NCBI RefSeq assembly: GCF_013912375.1
Contig: NZ_JACETV010000014.1
Coordinates: 1 to 64,000, forward strand
Direction: 5' to 3'
Length of the DNA stretch: 64,000 nt
Origin: Emticicia sp. BO119
GTDB taxonomy: Bacteria; Bacteroidota; Bacteroidia; Cytophagales; Spirosomataceae
Shown here: positions 29,489 to 37,868 of the stretch, piece after piece
Numbering within the stretch: position 1 is the stretch's first letter
How the letters are laid out: each line of letters opens with the position of its first letter
Notes under the pieces: generated by a model
The model's input: the letters and a program-made list of their open reading frames with translations, nothing else
Database searches by the model: none
Told to the model about the DNA's origin: nothing
Program-made: the position numbers and the translations under genes

Positions 29489-29671
29489 GGGCTATTGTAT
29501 GCTGTTTTTAAACACTTTGCTCTGCATAACTTACCAACTCTTTCTTTTCCCAAATATTTTTTTAGGGTAAAATCCTTTAAATGGTCTGAAAAAAGACGAA
29601 ACCTGAATAAAAATCATAACAATCAGCATAATTTTTATGAAAGAATACAACAAGTTCGGAATCAATTTCAT

Positions 29672-29679
29672 AACTTTGC
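29672..29679 (+). promoter_or_regulatory. -7 element of the TPR protein gene
   Basis: TAACTTTG matches the Bacteroidota TAnnTTTG -7 consensus, about 98 nt upstream of the TPR gene start. The -33 region (near 29653) is weak. Confidence 0.4.
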
Positions 29680-29776
29680 AGTCCGAAAATTTGCGAACAT
29701 TTAAAAGTATTCATAAAATATCTTGATTGTGTGATAAGTCTCTGATACTCAGGCAATCAACCAAGTGGTTTAAACA

Positions 29777-30472
29777 ATGGCGAAAAAAGAAAAAACAGGA
29801 ATTGAGATTCTTGAAAGTGCAGATGCTTTAAAACAAGAGTTTGGGAAAGCAGAAAGTTTTTTGAAAAAGAATCAAATGTTGCTTACCTATGTGGGTGGAG
29901 GGATTTTGGCAATTATCTTAGGCGTTGTCGGATATAATTATTGGTCGAAATCACAAGACGAAGAAGCGCAGGTGGCAATGTTTAATGCTGTTTATGCTTT
30001 TGAAGCAGACTCTTTGAAACAGGCACTTAATGGCACTGGTGGTAACGAAGGTTTACTAAGTGTAGCTTCTAACTATGGTTCTACTGATGCAGGTAACCTG
30101 GCAAACTTTATGGCAGGTGTTGCTTTGGTAAAACAAGGTAAATATGATGAAGCTATAGAGCATTTAAAAAGTTTCAGTTCAAGTGATTTGCTTGTTCAAG
30201 GACGTGCTTATGCCTTGATTGGTGATGCTTACATGGAAAAAAAGAATACAGAAGAGGCTATCGGCTACTACAAAAAAGCTGCTGAATACAAACCTAACAA
30301 ATTCTTTACACCATTGTACTTAATGAAGTTAGCAACAGCTTACGAAACTGCGAAAGATAATAAATCAGCATTAGATGCCTATAATCAGATTCTGGAGAAA
30401 TTCCCTGATTCTGGCGAGGTAACGAATGCGAAGAAATATAAATCCAAACTCGAAGGCACTGTCGGCGAGTAA
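29777..30472 (+). CDS. membrane-anchored tetratricopeptide repeat protein (YfgM-like)
   Basis: This 231-residue protein has one N-terminal membrane helix (about 35-53, MLLTYVGGGILAIILGVVGY), preceded by a Lys-rich cytoplasmic stretch. A periplasmic domain follows with TPR-type helices, such as ALVKQGKYDEAIEHLKSF, ALIGDAYMEKKNTEEAIGYY and ATAYETAKDNKSALDAYNQI. The layout matches YfgM/Bacteroidota TPR proteins that help periplasmic chaperone traffic, but the exact role is unproven. It starts with MAKKEKTGIEIL and has its own terminator before ribH. Confidence 0.8.
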   Translation: MAKKEKTGIEILESADALKQEFGKAESFLKKNQMLLTYVGGGILAIILGVVGYNYWSKSQDEEAQVAMFNAVYAFEADSLKQALNGTGGNEGLLSVASNYGSTDAGNLANFMAGVALVKQGKYDEAIEHLKSFSSSDLLVQGRAYALIGDAYMEKKNTEEAIGYYKKAAEYKPNKFFTPLYLMKLATAYETAKDNKSALDAYNQILEKFPDSGEVTNAKKYKSKLEGTVGE

Positions 30473-30495
30473 AATTTGGTTATACAGTCATAATC

Positions 30496-30530
30496 AAAGG
30501 GATAAGCCGAATCTGGTTTGTCCCTTTTTT
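30496..30530 (+). terminator. intrinsic terminator between the TPR gene and ribH
   Basis: AAAGGGATAAGCC (30496-30508) pairs with GGTTTGTCCCTTT (30515-30527) through a 6-nt loop and is followed by a T-run. Confidence 0.75.
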
Positions 30531-30576
30531 AATAATTAAATATTCCATATAGTCTATTTTTTTACTCGAATAAATA

Positions 30577-31053
30577 ATGTCATCAGCTCACAAAAATCTT
30601 AGTGTATTCAGTACTACAGGTTTACCGGATGTAAGCCAGAAAAAGTTTGCCATTATAGTAGCAGAATGGAATAGTGAAATTACCGAAGCACTTTTTGAAG
30701 GTGCTTATCTGACTTTATTAAATAACGGGGCTAAGGAAGAGAACATCATCCGTGCCAACGTACCGGGTAGTTTCGAATTAAGTTTCGGCTCACAGATATT
30801 TGCGCAAAAAGCAGATATTGATGCAGTAATTGCTATTGGTTGTGTGATTCAGGGAGAAACGAAGCATAACGATTATATCAATCACGCTGTAGCAGGAGGG
30901 TTGACAGAAGTAGCCTTGAAATATAATAAGCCTGTTATTTTTGGGGTTCTTACACCTAACAATCAACAACAAGCCCTTGACCGTGCAGGTGGTATTCATG
31001 GCAATAAAGGCGATGAGGCTGCCATTACGGCTATCAAAATGTTAGGATTATAG
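30577..31053 (+). CDS. ribH: 6,7-dimethyl-8-ribityllumazine synthase
   Basis: This 158-residue enzyme of riboflavin synthesis condenses the ribityl-aminouracil with dihydroxybutanone phosphate to form lumazine, and usually assembles into pentamers or icosahedral shells. Family motifs are FAIIVAEWNSEITEALFEGA at the N-terminus, VPGSFELSFGSQ, AVIAIGCVIQGETKHNDYI (catalytic His in TKHND) and PVIFGVLTPNNQQQALDRAG. The length is typical. The SRPBCC gene begins only 7 nt after its stop, so the two probably share a transcript. No FMN riboswitch is visible upstream. Confidence 0.96.
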   Translation: MSSAHKNLSVFSTTGLPDVSQKKFAIIVAEWNSEITEALFEGAYLTLLNNGAKEENIIRANVPGSFELSFGSQIFAQKADIDAVIAIGCVIQGETKHNDYINHAVAGGLTEVALKYNKPVIFGVLTPNNQQQALDRAGGIHGNKGDEAAITAIKMLGL

Positions 31054-31060
31054 TAAGGAT

Positions 31061-31537
31061 ATGCCTACAATAACTCTTGAAACACTCATACATGCCCCCG
31101 CCGAACTCTGTTATGATTTATCGTTGAGTGTAGATTTGCACCAACTGTCAACAGCTAAAACAAAGGAGCATGTTGTAGATGGTGTCAGGAAAGGCGTGAT
31201 GAAACTGGGAGAAAGTGTTACGTGGCGAGCAAAGCATTTTGGCATTTGGCAAGAGTTAACCACCAAAATTACAGAAGCTCACCGGCCTTTATATTTTATT
31301 GACGAAATGCAAAAAGGGAGTTTTAAATCTTTGTTGCACAAACATCATTTTATACAAACCGACGAAGGCACATCGATGAAAGACATTTTTATGTTCGAGT
31401 CTCCTCTCGGAATCTTAGGTAAAATAGTAAATAAGGTGGTATTAGAAAATTATCTGAAAGGGTTTCTCATAGAAAGGAATCAGTGTATCAAAGAAATAGC
31501 GGAATCGGGTAAGTGGAGAGAAATATTAGCGAATTGA
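31061..31537 (+). CDS. SRPBCC-family (cyclase/dehydrase-like) protein
   Basis: This 158-residue protein has the START-like fold: an N-terminal strand (MPTITLETLIHAPAELCYDL) with the usual helix, the core GESVTWRAKHFGIWQELTTKI, and a C-terminal long helix (KVVLENYLKGFLIERNQCIKEIAE). Bacterial SRPBCC proteins bind hydrophobic ligands in a deep pocket. In Bacteroidota many close relatives are single-domain proteins of unknown ligand. It is 7 nt after ribH and probably cotranscribed, although no link to riboflavin synthesis is known. Confidence 0.75.
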   Translation: MPTITLETLIHAPAELCYDLSLSVDLHQLSTAKTKEHVVDGVRKGVMKLGESVTWRAKHFGIWQELTTKITEAHRPLYFIDEMQKGSFKSLLHKHHFIQTDEGTSMKDIFMFESPLGILGKIVNKVVLENYLKGFLIERNQCIKEIAESGKWREILAN

Positions 31538-31586
31538 AAAGATTAAATATTTTATTCATAGTAAAACAAAACCAGAACCACAGAAA

Positions 31587-32915
31587 ATGCAAGTTTGGAA
31601 ATTTGGCGGTACTTCCGTAGGGAAACCGGAGCGTATGCACTCTATTCGTAATCTGATTACAGAAGATGGTCAACGTAAGATTGTTGTTTTATCGGCACTC
31701 TCCGGTACAACAAACGCCCTTATCTCTATCGGTGAGTCTCTGAAAGCTAATAATGATGCCGAAGCCACTGAGAAAATAAATGCTTTATATGCACATTATC
31801 AGGCATTTATTAAGGATTTATATAAAACCGAAGCAGGATATAATGCCGGAAAAACGATTATTGACAAAGAATTTAGTTTTATCCGCTCTTTAGTAAGCAT
31901 CAAGCCTTTTACTATTAAACAGGATAAAGAAATAGTGGCCGAAGGTGAATTGCTTTCGACTCAGATGTTTGAGGCATATCTGCAAGAAGAAGGCATTAAC
32001 TCTGCCCTTTTACCTGCTTTAGACTTCATGCTTATTGATGCCGACAACGAGCCGGTTTTGAGTTTTACAGAAGAAAAACTCTCAGCTATGCTTGAGCAAT
32101 TGCCAAACAAGGATTTATTTATCACCCAAGGATTTATCTGTAGAAATCCCCGCGGAGAAATCGATAACCTGAAACGTGGTGGTTCTGATTACACAGCTTC
32201 GTTAATAGGTGGTGCTATTCGTGCGGAAGAGATTCAGATCTGGACCGATATTGATGGTATGCATAATAACGACCCTCGTATTGTAAAAAGAACTTTCCCA
32301 GTACGTGAGCTAACCTTTGAAGAAGCAGCTGAACTGGCTTATTTCGGAGCTAAAATTTTACATCCAAGCACTATTACCCCGGCAAAAATGAGAGGTGTAC
32401 CTGTTCGTTTGAAAAATACAATGGAGCCTAATGCTTATGGAACGCTGATTGCTCACAAAACTAATGAATCTGAAATTAAAGCAATAGCAGCCAAAGATGG
32501 CATTACGGCTATTTATATTCACTCCACCCGTATGCTCAATGCCTATGGGTTCTTAACGAAAGTGTTTGAGATTTTCGAGAATTATAAAACGCCTGTTGAT
32601 ATGATTACTACTTCCGAGGTATCGGTGGCTGTGACGATTGATAATGCCGAAAATCTGGATAAAATAACTGCGGCATTGAGCCAGTTTGCCGAGTTGGAAG
32701 AGCATGACCGTAATCAGAGTATCATCTGTATTGTAGGAGATTTCAAGGCTGATAAAGCAGGCATTGCCCTGAAAGTAATGGAGGCCATGAAAAATATCCC
32801 GATCAGAATGATTGCCTACGGTGCTTCGGAGCATAATATTTCTCTATTGGTTGATACCAAAGATAAAAACGCAGCCCTGGAGGCACTCAACGAAGGCTTA
32901 TTTACTTTTGAATGA
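31587..32915 (+). CDS. monofunctional aspartate kinase
   Basis: This 442-residue enzyme phosphorylates L-aspartate at the head of the lysine, threonine, methionine and diaminopimelate pathways. The catalytic kinase signature is WKFGGTSVGKPERM at the N-terminus. GGSDYTASLIGGAI and IWTDIDGMHNNDPRIV are the nucleotide and aspartate regions. Two C-terminal ACT domains (about 300-440, with KVFEIFENYKTPVDMITTSEVSVAVTID) suggest feedback control by an end product. It is not fused to homoserine dehydrogenase. serS starts 47 nt later. The choice between lysC and thrA-like naming is left open. Confidence 0.93.
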   Translation: MQVWKFGGTSVGKPERMHSIRNLITEDGQRKIVVLSALSGTTNALISIGESLKANNDAEATEKINALYAHYQAFIKDLYKTEAGYNAGKTIIDKEFSFIRSLVSIKPFTIKQDKEIVAEGELLSTQMFEAYLQEEGINSALLPALDFMLIDADNEPVLSFTEEKLSAMLEQLPNKDLFITQGFICRNPRGEIDNLKRGGSDYTASLIGGAIRAEEIQIWTDIDGMHNNDPRIVKRTFPVRELTFEEAAELAYFGAKILHPSTITPAKMRGVPVRLKNTMEPNAYGTLIAHKTNESEIKAIAAKDGITAIYIHSTRMLNAYGFLTKVFEIFENYKTPVDMITTSEVSVAVTIDNAENLDKITAALSQFAELEEHDRNQSIICIVGDFKADKAGIALKVMEAMKNIPIRMIAYGASEHNISLLVDTKDKNAALEALNEGLFTFE

Positions 32916-32962
32916 TATTACAAAGGGGATTATTGAATAATCTCTTATTATATAAGACTACT

Positions 32963-34234
32963 ATGTTACAACTGAATTATATAAAAGAAAATAAACAGGC
33001 TACTATTGATGGCCTGAAGCGAAAGTATTTCAAGAATGCTGAGGAGACCGTAGAAACATTGATTGGTATAGACCAGAAACGTCGTGAAACCCAGGCAGAA
33101 TTAGACGGTACTCTGGCAAAATCAAATGCTTTGGCTAAAGAGATAGGTGGCTTGATGAAAGAAGGCAAAAAGGCAGAAGCTGAGACAGCTAAAGCCCAGA
33201 CAGCAGAACTAAAAGCCCAGTCAAAGGTATTAGAAGAGAACCTGAAGACCCTTGAAAATGACTTATATGAGGTTCTGGTAACGATGCCTAATTTACCTCA
33301 TGCCAGTGTGCCGGAAGGCCGTACACCGGAGGAGAACGTGAATATATTTGAGACAGGTGCGATACCCAACTTGCCAGAAAATGCCTTGCCACATTGGGAG
33401 CTAATCAAACAATACAATATCATTGATTTTGACTTGGGCAATAAGATTACCGGAGCGGGTTTCCCGGTTTATAAAGGCAAAGGCGCACGTATCCAGCGTG
33501 CCATGATTAATTTCTTTCTGGATGAAGCTTTAGCCGCAGGTTATGGAGAAATACAACCGCCGATTCTGATTAATAAGGATTCTGGTTTTGGCACAGGGCA
33601 GTTGCCTGATAAAGAGGGACAAATGTATCATGCAACGGCTGATGATTTATACCTGATTCCAACAGCCGAAGTGCCAATTACCAATATTTATCGGGATTCA
33701 ATTCTGGCAGATAGCGACTTACCTGTAAAGAACGTTGGTTATACGCCATGTTTCCGTCGTGAGGCGGGTAGCTGGGGTGCGCACGTAAGAGGACTGAACC
33801 GCCTGCATCAATTTGACAAGGTAGAGATAGTTCAGATACGTAAACCAGAAGAATCATATCAGGCTTTAAACGAAATGGTAGAACACGTAAAAGGGTTATT
33901 AAACAAACTCGAATTACCTTATCGTATTCTTCATTTATGCGGAGGAGATATGAGTTTTACATCTGCCCTTACCTTTGATTTTGAAGTGTATTCGGCCGCA
34001 CAAAAAAGATGGTTGGAGTGTAGCTCAGTCTCTAACTTTGAAGCCTATCAGGCCAATCGCTTGAAATTACGTTATAAAGTAGAGGGAAAAACCCAGCTTT
34101 TGCATACCCTTAATGGCTCTGCCTTAGCCTTACCTCGTATCTTAGCGGCCATTTTAGAGAATAACCAAACCCCCGAAGGTATCAGAATACCAAAAGTATT
34201 AGTACCTTATTGCGGCTTTGATATGATTAGCTAA
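32963..34234 (+). CDS. serS: seryl-tRNA synthetase
   Basis: This class II synthetase of 423 residues charges tRNA-Ser (and tRNA-Sec in other organisms). It begins with the long antiparallel coiled-coil arm that binds the tRNA (about 25-110, Lys/Glu/Ala-rich). The catalytic core shows motif 2 (YTPCFRREAGSWGAHVRGL, NRLHQFDKVEI) and motif 3 (LNGSALALPRILAAILEN). The ATG at 32963 (MLQLNYIKENKQ) is the family-like start; a longer reading from 32912 would overlap the aspartate kinase stop. A strong terminator follows. Assignment is secure. Confidence 0.96.
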   Translation: MLQLNYIKENKQATIDGLKRKYFKNAEETVETLIGIDQKRRETQAELDGTLAKSNALAKEIGGLMKEGKKAEAETAKAQTAELKAQSKVLEENLKTLENDLYEVLVTMPNLPHASVPEGRTPEENVNIFETGAIPNLPENALPHWELIKQYNIIDFDLGNKITGAGFPVYKGKGARIQRAMINFFLDEALAAGYGEIQPPILINKDSGFGTGQLPDKEGQMYHATADDLYLIPTAEVPITNIYRDSILADSDLPVKNVGYTPCFRREAGSWGAHVRGLNRLHQFDKVEIVQIRKPEESYQALNEMVEHVKGLLNKLELPYRILHLCGGDMSFTSALTFDFEVYSAAQKRWLECSSVSNFEAYQANRLKLRYKVEGKTQLLHTLNGSALALPRILAAILENNQTPEGIRIPKVLVPYCGFDMIS

Positions 34235-34255
34235 GAGATTATTTACAGCTATAAA

Positions 34256-34292
34256 TCAAAAATGCGAGGTTTGTAAGCCTCGCATTTTTTTA
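34256..34292. terminator. bidirectional intrinsic terminator
   Basis: AATGCGAGG (34261-34269) and CCTCGCATT (34278-34286) form a perfect stem with flanking A and T runs, between the convergent serS and secreted-protein genes. Confidence 0.85.
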
Positions 34293-34305
34293 TAGATAAT
34301 CATTA

Positions 34306-36507
34306 TCAGTTACATCCTCCGATTTGTGCTGTAAAAACAGTACCACCAGTGGCATCTGCTTTAAAGTTTGGTAATAAAATAATTGAGTTTGTAGCCTGGT
34401 AGGTAAGGTTAGAGGGGTTTTGAATCACAGTATTAGTAGTTATTTCATTACTTGCTGTGATGCTTCCGCTTGCTACTGCTCTACTATAAACACCCGAATA
34501 ATTGTCTGTATCTGTAAGCGTTAAATTATTCGGACAGAATGTTTTAAAGATATTTACATCATCAACGGCCCATCCGGCAAGTAAAGGACTTGAAGCATCA
34601 GACTCAAAGTGAAAAATGACCCTGATGGTCTTACTGGCAAATTCATTAATTTTAACCCGAAATAAACCCCATCCTGCCGACTCGTTGATAGATGTACTTG
34701 GACTACCAACACTACCAATCATTTTTGGCCCCAGCCACTCCCATACTTTTTTTCTATTTGCTGTTCCAATTTCCTGAATTTCAACATAGGCATAAGCATT
34801 TGTATTAGCTCCATCAGTACCTGCAAACTGATACTTTTGTGTCCATGTTAAATACGCATTATTAACACCTAAGTCGGGAATATAAATGTTAGGAGAAATA
34901 AGGTCACAATTAGTATTAAAATTGTAGGTATTATCGAGGTCAGTTTTCCAGCACTTCGTTCCACCATTAGCTGTAGTTATTGGCGCAAAAGCCGGAGTCC
35001 CACGTTCCCATTCATCTTGCGCACCCGAATGAATAAACCCACCATCGCTGGTTTCAAAATCATTAGTATAAATACTGGTAAGTGTACCAAGAACAGGTGC
35101 CTGCTCTTCTATTTCAATCGCCCAGCTATTCAATGTCCCACTACTCCCTGGCGAATCAATATCAATAGTTAAAGTCCAGTTTCCCTGTGCTAACTGCCCT
35201 TTAAACCATTCCAGGCGATACTCTTTAGGTGGTTGATAAACTATATTACTCACTATCGGAAAACTACCCATAGGAATAGCTGCAGCATCATCTAACTTTA
35301 TATCCATCGGAGAGGCGGCAACAATATCTGTAAATAAAATTACTGTATTTCCCGAAGGAGATGTCAAACGTACATCTAAATCCTCTATCTTACTATGAAA
35401 TAAATTAATTGAAACTTTTAATGATTCAATTCTTTTGTTGACAGGTACATTGATATTTGATGTAATTGACCCTGTAATAGAAGGAATGTCTGTAGTATCG
35501 GTACTATTATAACTTGAAAGATTGGCAGTATTTGCAGGTAAAACACTCGCACTTAATTGGTATGTGCCAAAAGTATTTCCATCTGGCGCAACCACAATAT
35601 AGTAAGTACCACTTGTTTTTACTGTAAGGAATAACGCTTCTGAATTTGGTGATTGCGTGTTGGGGTCACCAGCGGGTAAATAAAAAAAACTGAATTCTCC
35701 TAAAGCAACCTGACCATTCCAGGTAGTTCCGTCTCTTTCGGGGTTAAAATCAAGGCTAATAAAGATGGTATCGCCAGCATTTAGCGAGATAGAATAATAA
35801 TCAGAATCCTGGTCGGAGCTTAAAGAACCATTTACCCAGCCGGAATTAGGAAATACATTAGCGACAGAAGTCCCATTATTAGGCTCAATTTCAGCTGTTG
35901 GTGAGCCGCTTTGTAAACGGAAATATAGAAAATAGGGAAGTAACTTAATACTACTGGAAAGATGTTTAACCCTAATGTAATAGGTTCCAGTAACTAGAAT
36001 AGGAGTACCTGCAATACTTGATGAATTAGCGCCGAAAGTACCATCATTATCATCCGTTTCTAATACCGTAAACCCATCACTTGATAATACATCTAAAATG
36101 CTATCTGTACTTCCAGACGCAGAAAAGGCAGTCTGGGTGGCTACGTACACTCTTTCCCCTGCATTGGCTGTAAAAGAATAATAATCATTATCACCATTCG
36201 GATTAATAAATCCTTTCACTTTTACATCATTCCCTCCTAATGGCATAGCCGTTACTACCTCATTATTTGGCTCAATTTCGTCTTTTGAGACCATCGTGCT
36301 TGTTAAAGCCAGTGTTGAAGAAGGCTGTAAAACCTGTTGCGCTGAGAGTGGGTTAAGAAGAGAGGCGGACTTTTTTGATTGCTTAGTAGGCGGCAAAAAC
36401 TTCTGATTTTTTAATACTTGTGTATTATCGCATGGCATCCCGACTTTTGCTAAAGTAATGTGGATAACAAAAACACATAGCAAACTTAAAAGCGTGCACT
36501 TTTTCAT
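34306..36507 (-). CDS. secreted protein with pre-peptidase, P-domain and 3-coathanger modules, no protease
   Basis: This 733-residue exported protein has a signal peptide (CTLLSLLCVFVIHITLA). Two bacterial pre-peptidase C-terminal beta-sandwiches follow (about 75-195, EIEPNNEVVTAMPLGGNDV; about 206-330, EIEPNNGTSVANVF with SDQDSDYYSISL). Next is a proprotein-convertase P-domain (about 350-470, RIESLKVSINLFHSKIEDLDVRL and NWTLTIDIDSPGSSGTLNSW). A jelly-roll segment (about 480-660, YTNDFETSDGGFIHSGAQDEW) and a C-terminal '3-coathanger'-type tail ending in VFTAQIGGCN complete it. The tail is common on T9SS-exported Cytophagales proteins. No catalytic protease domain is present, although these modules normally accompany one. 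Role: surface or secreted binding protein (inference). Confidence 0.8.
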   Translation of the reverse strand: MKKCTLLSLLCVFVIHITLAKVGMPCDNTQVLKNQKFLPPTKQSKKSASLLNPLSAQQVLQPSSTLALTSTMVSKDEIEPNNEVVTAMPLGGNDVKVKGFINPNGDNDYYSFTANAGERVYVATQTAFSASGSTDSILDVLSSDGFTVLETDDNDGTFGANSSSIAGTPILVTGTYYIRVKHLSSSIKLLPYFLYFRLQSGSPTAEIEPNNGTSVANVFPNSGWVNGSLSSDQDSDYYSISLNAGDTIFISLDFNPERDGTTWNGQVALGEFSFFYLPAGDPNTQSPNSEALFLTVKTSGTYYIVVAPDGNTFGTYQLSASVLPANTANLSSYNSTDTTDIPSITGSITSNINVPVNKRIESLKVSINLFHSKIEDLDVRLTSPSGNTVILFTDIVAASPMDIKLDDAAAIPMGSFPIVSNIVYQPPKEYRLEWFKGQLAQGNWTLTIDIDSPGSSGTLNSWAIEIEEQAPVLGTLTSIYTNDFETSDGGFIHSGAQDEWERGTPAFAPITTANGGTKCWKTDLDNTYNFNTNCDLISPNIYIPDLGVNNAYLTWTQKYQFAGTDGANTNAYAYVEIQEIGTANRKKVWEWLGPKMIGSVGSPSTSINESAGWGLFRVKINEFASKTIRVIFHFESDASSPLLAGWAVDDVNIFKTFCPNNLTLTDTDNYSGVYSRAVASGSITASNEITTNTVIQNPSNLTYQATNSIILLPNFKADATGGTVFTAQIGGCN

Positions 36508-36715
36508 GGGGGGTCGTAAGAATGATTTGGTTAGAAAAGCAAAAACATACCAATTTAAGTTATAATTTTTTAGTTTTATCAGATTCTATCATTTTTTAAT
36601 ATTTTTTTTAATGAATTACGAATGAAAATGTTATCAAACGGACACATTTCTTACCTAAATGCAATTTGAACTATTCTTATAAATGTACAGTTTAATTGTT
36701 AAAACAAACAATGTA

Positions 36716-37411
36716 ATGACAAATAAACCTATTCAGATAGATATAGTTTCTGATGTAGCCTGCCCCTGGTGCTATATTGGTAAAAAACATTTAGAGAAAG
36801 CTTTGGAAGGCATAGAAAATCAAGACTTTCAGGTTACCTGGCATCCATTTCAATTAGACCCTACAATCCCGCAGGAAGGCTTACCTCGTGAAGAGTATTT
36901 TGCTAATAAATTCGGGAGTGCCGAGCGCATTCAGCAAATGCACCAAAGAGTAGAGGGAGTAGGCAAAAAAGCAGGGATTCAGTTTGAATTTGAGAAAATG
37001 CCAAAGGTTATTAATACCATTCCGTTACATAAAATATTACACGTGGCAAGAGAAGAAGGTATGCAAAATGATCTGGAAGAAAAATTCTTCAAAGCCTATT
37101 TTACTGATGGTGTTGATTTTTCAAATAAAGAAAATATAGTAGCCTTTATGGAAGATTTCGGCTGGACTCGTGAAAAAACCGAGGATATTTTAGCCGACGA
37201 CCAGATTAGTTACTGGGTAACACAGGAAATCAGGCATTTTCAGAATTTAGGTGTTTCAGGTGTGCCTTTTTTTATTCTGAATAATAAATATGGTTTAAGC
37301 GGAGCACAACCTACAGAAGTATTTCTGGATGCCTTGGCAAAAGTAGCAGAAGAAATGAAACCTGTTGAAGTAACCGGTGATGCCTGTGAAATTGACAGGA
37401 AAAACTGTTAA
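36716..37411 (+). CDS. FrnE-like DsbA-family oxidoreductase
   Basis: This thioredoxin-fold protein of about 231 residues has the redox motif CPWC near residue 15 (SDVACPWCYIGKKHLEKAL). Later cis-Pro region GVSGVPFFILNNKYGLSGAQPTE is typical of the FrnE/2-hydroxychromene-2-carboxylate isomerase branch of the DsbA family. There is no signal peptide, so it is cytoplasmic. FrnE homologues act as oxidoreductases in stress resistance or antibiotic synthesis. The ATG at 36716 (MTNKPIQIDIV) is preferred over 36683, which adds unconserved residues. It sits just upstream of the lasso-peptide locus but is separated from it by a very strong terminator, so it is probably unrelated. Confidence 0.85.
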   Translation: MTNKPIQIDIVSDVACPWCYIGKKHLEKALEGIENQDFQVTWHPFQLDPTIPQEGLPREEYFANKFGSAERIQQMHQRVEGVGKKAGIQFEFEKMPKVINTIPLHKILHVAREEGMQNDLEEKFFKAYFTDGVDFSNKENIVAFMEDFGWTREKTEDILADDQISYWVTQEIRHFQNLGVSGVPFFILNNKYGLSGAQPTEVFLDALAKVAEEMKPVEVTGDACEIDRKNC

Positions 37412-37418
37412 GAATGAG

Positions 37419-37473
37419 TTATAAACAAAACGAGCGGTCTGGCGATATGTCTGACCGCTCGTTTTGTTTATAA
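37419..37473. terminator. strong terminator hairpin with 21-bp perfect arms
   Basis: Arms at 37419-37439 and 37453-37473 are perfectly complementary (TTATAAACAAAACGAGCGGTC on the left), with a 13-nt loop. It follows the FrnE gene by 7 nt and insulates the lasso locus from upstream transcription. Confidence 0.85.
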
Positions 37474-37526
37474 ATAACTATAAGATAAAGTTAAACGCTA
37501 CTATTAGACTTTGTAAAGTATTTTAA

Positions 37527-37534
37527 TAACTTTG
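37527..37534 (+). promoter_or_regulatory. -7 element of lasso module 1
   Basis: TAACTTTG matches TAnnTTTG and lies 22 nt before the ATG at 37556. The surrounding TATTTTAATAACTTTGA closely matches the module 2 promoter (TATTTTAATATCTTTGA), so the promoter was duplicated with the gene. The -33 region is poor. Confidence 0.5.
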
Positions 37535-37555
37535 AAGGAACAAAACAACTTTGGC

Positions 37556-37834
37556 ATGATGAACAACTCCTTAGCACAGATTATTCAACGAAAAGATGAA
37601 AATATAGTGGTTACGAATTTGGGTAACGAAATGGTAATGATGAATCTGGAAAGCGGTAATTATATAACCCTGAATAATTTAGGTAGTATTATATGGGAAA
37701 AAATAAAAGAACCCATAAAGGTAAGTGATTTGATTAATTACTTACTTTCAAAATATAAAGTAACAGAATCGCAGTGCAAAGAAGAGACTTTTATTTTTCT
37801 TGAAAAATTGAAAGCAGAAGGATTAATAGACTGA
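37556..37834 (+). CDS. lasso peptide RRE protein B1 (PqqD-like), module 1
   Basis: This small PqqD-fold protein of about 92 residues is expected to bind the leader of the lasso precursor (RiPP recognition element) and present it to the B2 peptidase. Typical features are the beta segment NEMVMMNLESGNYITLNNLGSIIWEKI and the helical KVSDLINYLLSKYKVTESQCKEET, ending in LKAEGLID. The ATG at 37556 is used because an extension to the TTG at 37532 overlaps the -7 promoter element. The cyclase gene starts 34 nt downstream, so both are one transcript. It shares a 100-bp identical DNA patch with the damaged module 2 copy (40123-40400). As the only undamaged B1 it probably serves both precursors. Confidence 0.85.
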   Translation: MMNNSLAQIIQRKDENIVVTNLGNEMVMMNLESGNYITLNNLGSIIWEKIKEPIKVSDLINYLLSKYKVTESQCKEETFIFLEKLKAEGLID

Positions 37835-37868
37835 GACCTGTTAGTATATAACCTTAGAACCGATAAAT

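Noticed and set aside
29495-29704. 69-codon + strand frame in the AlbA_2-TPR gap
   Set aside because: It overlaps the -7 promoter element of the TPR gene and has random composition.
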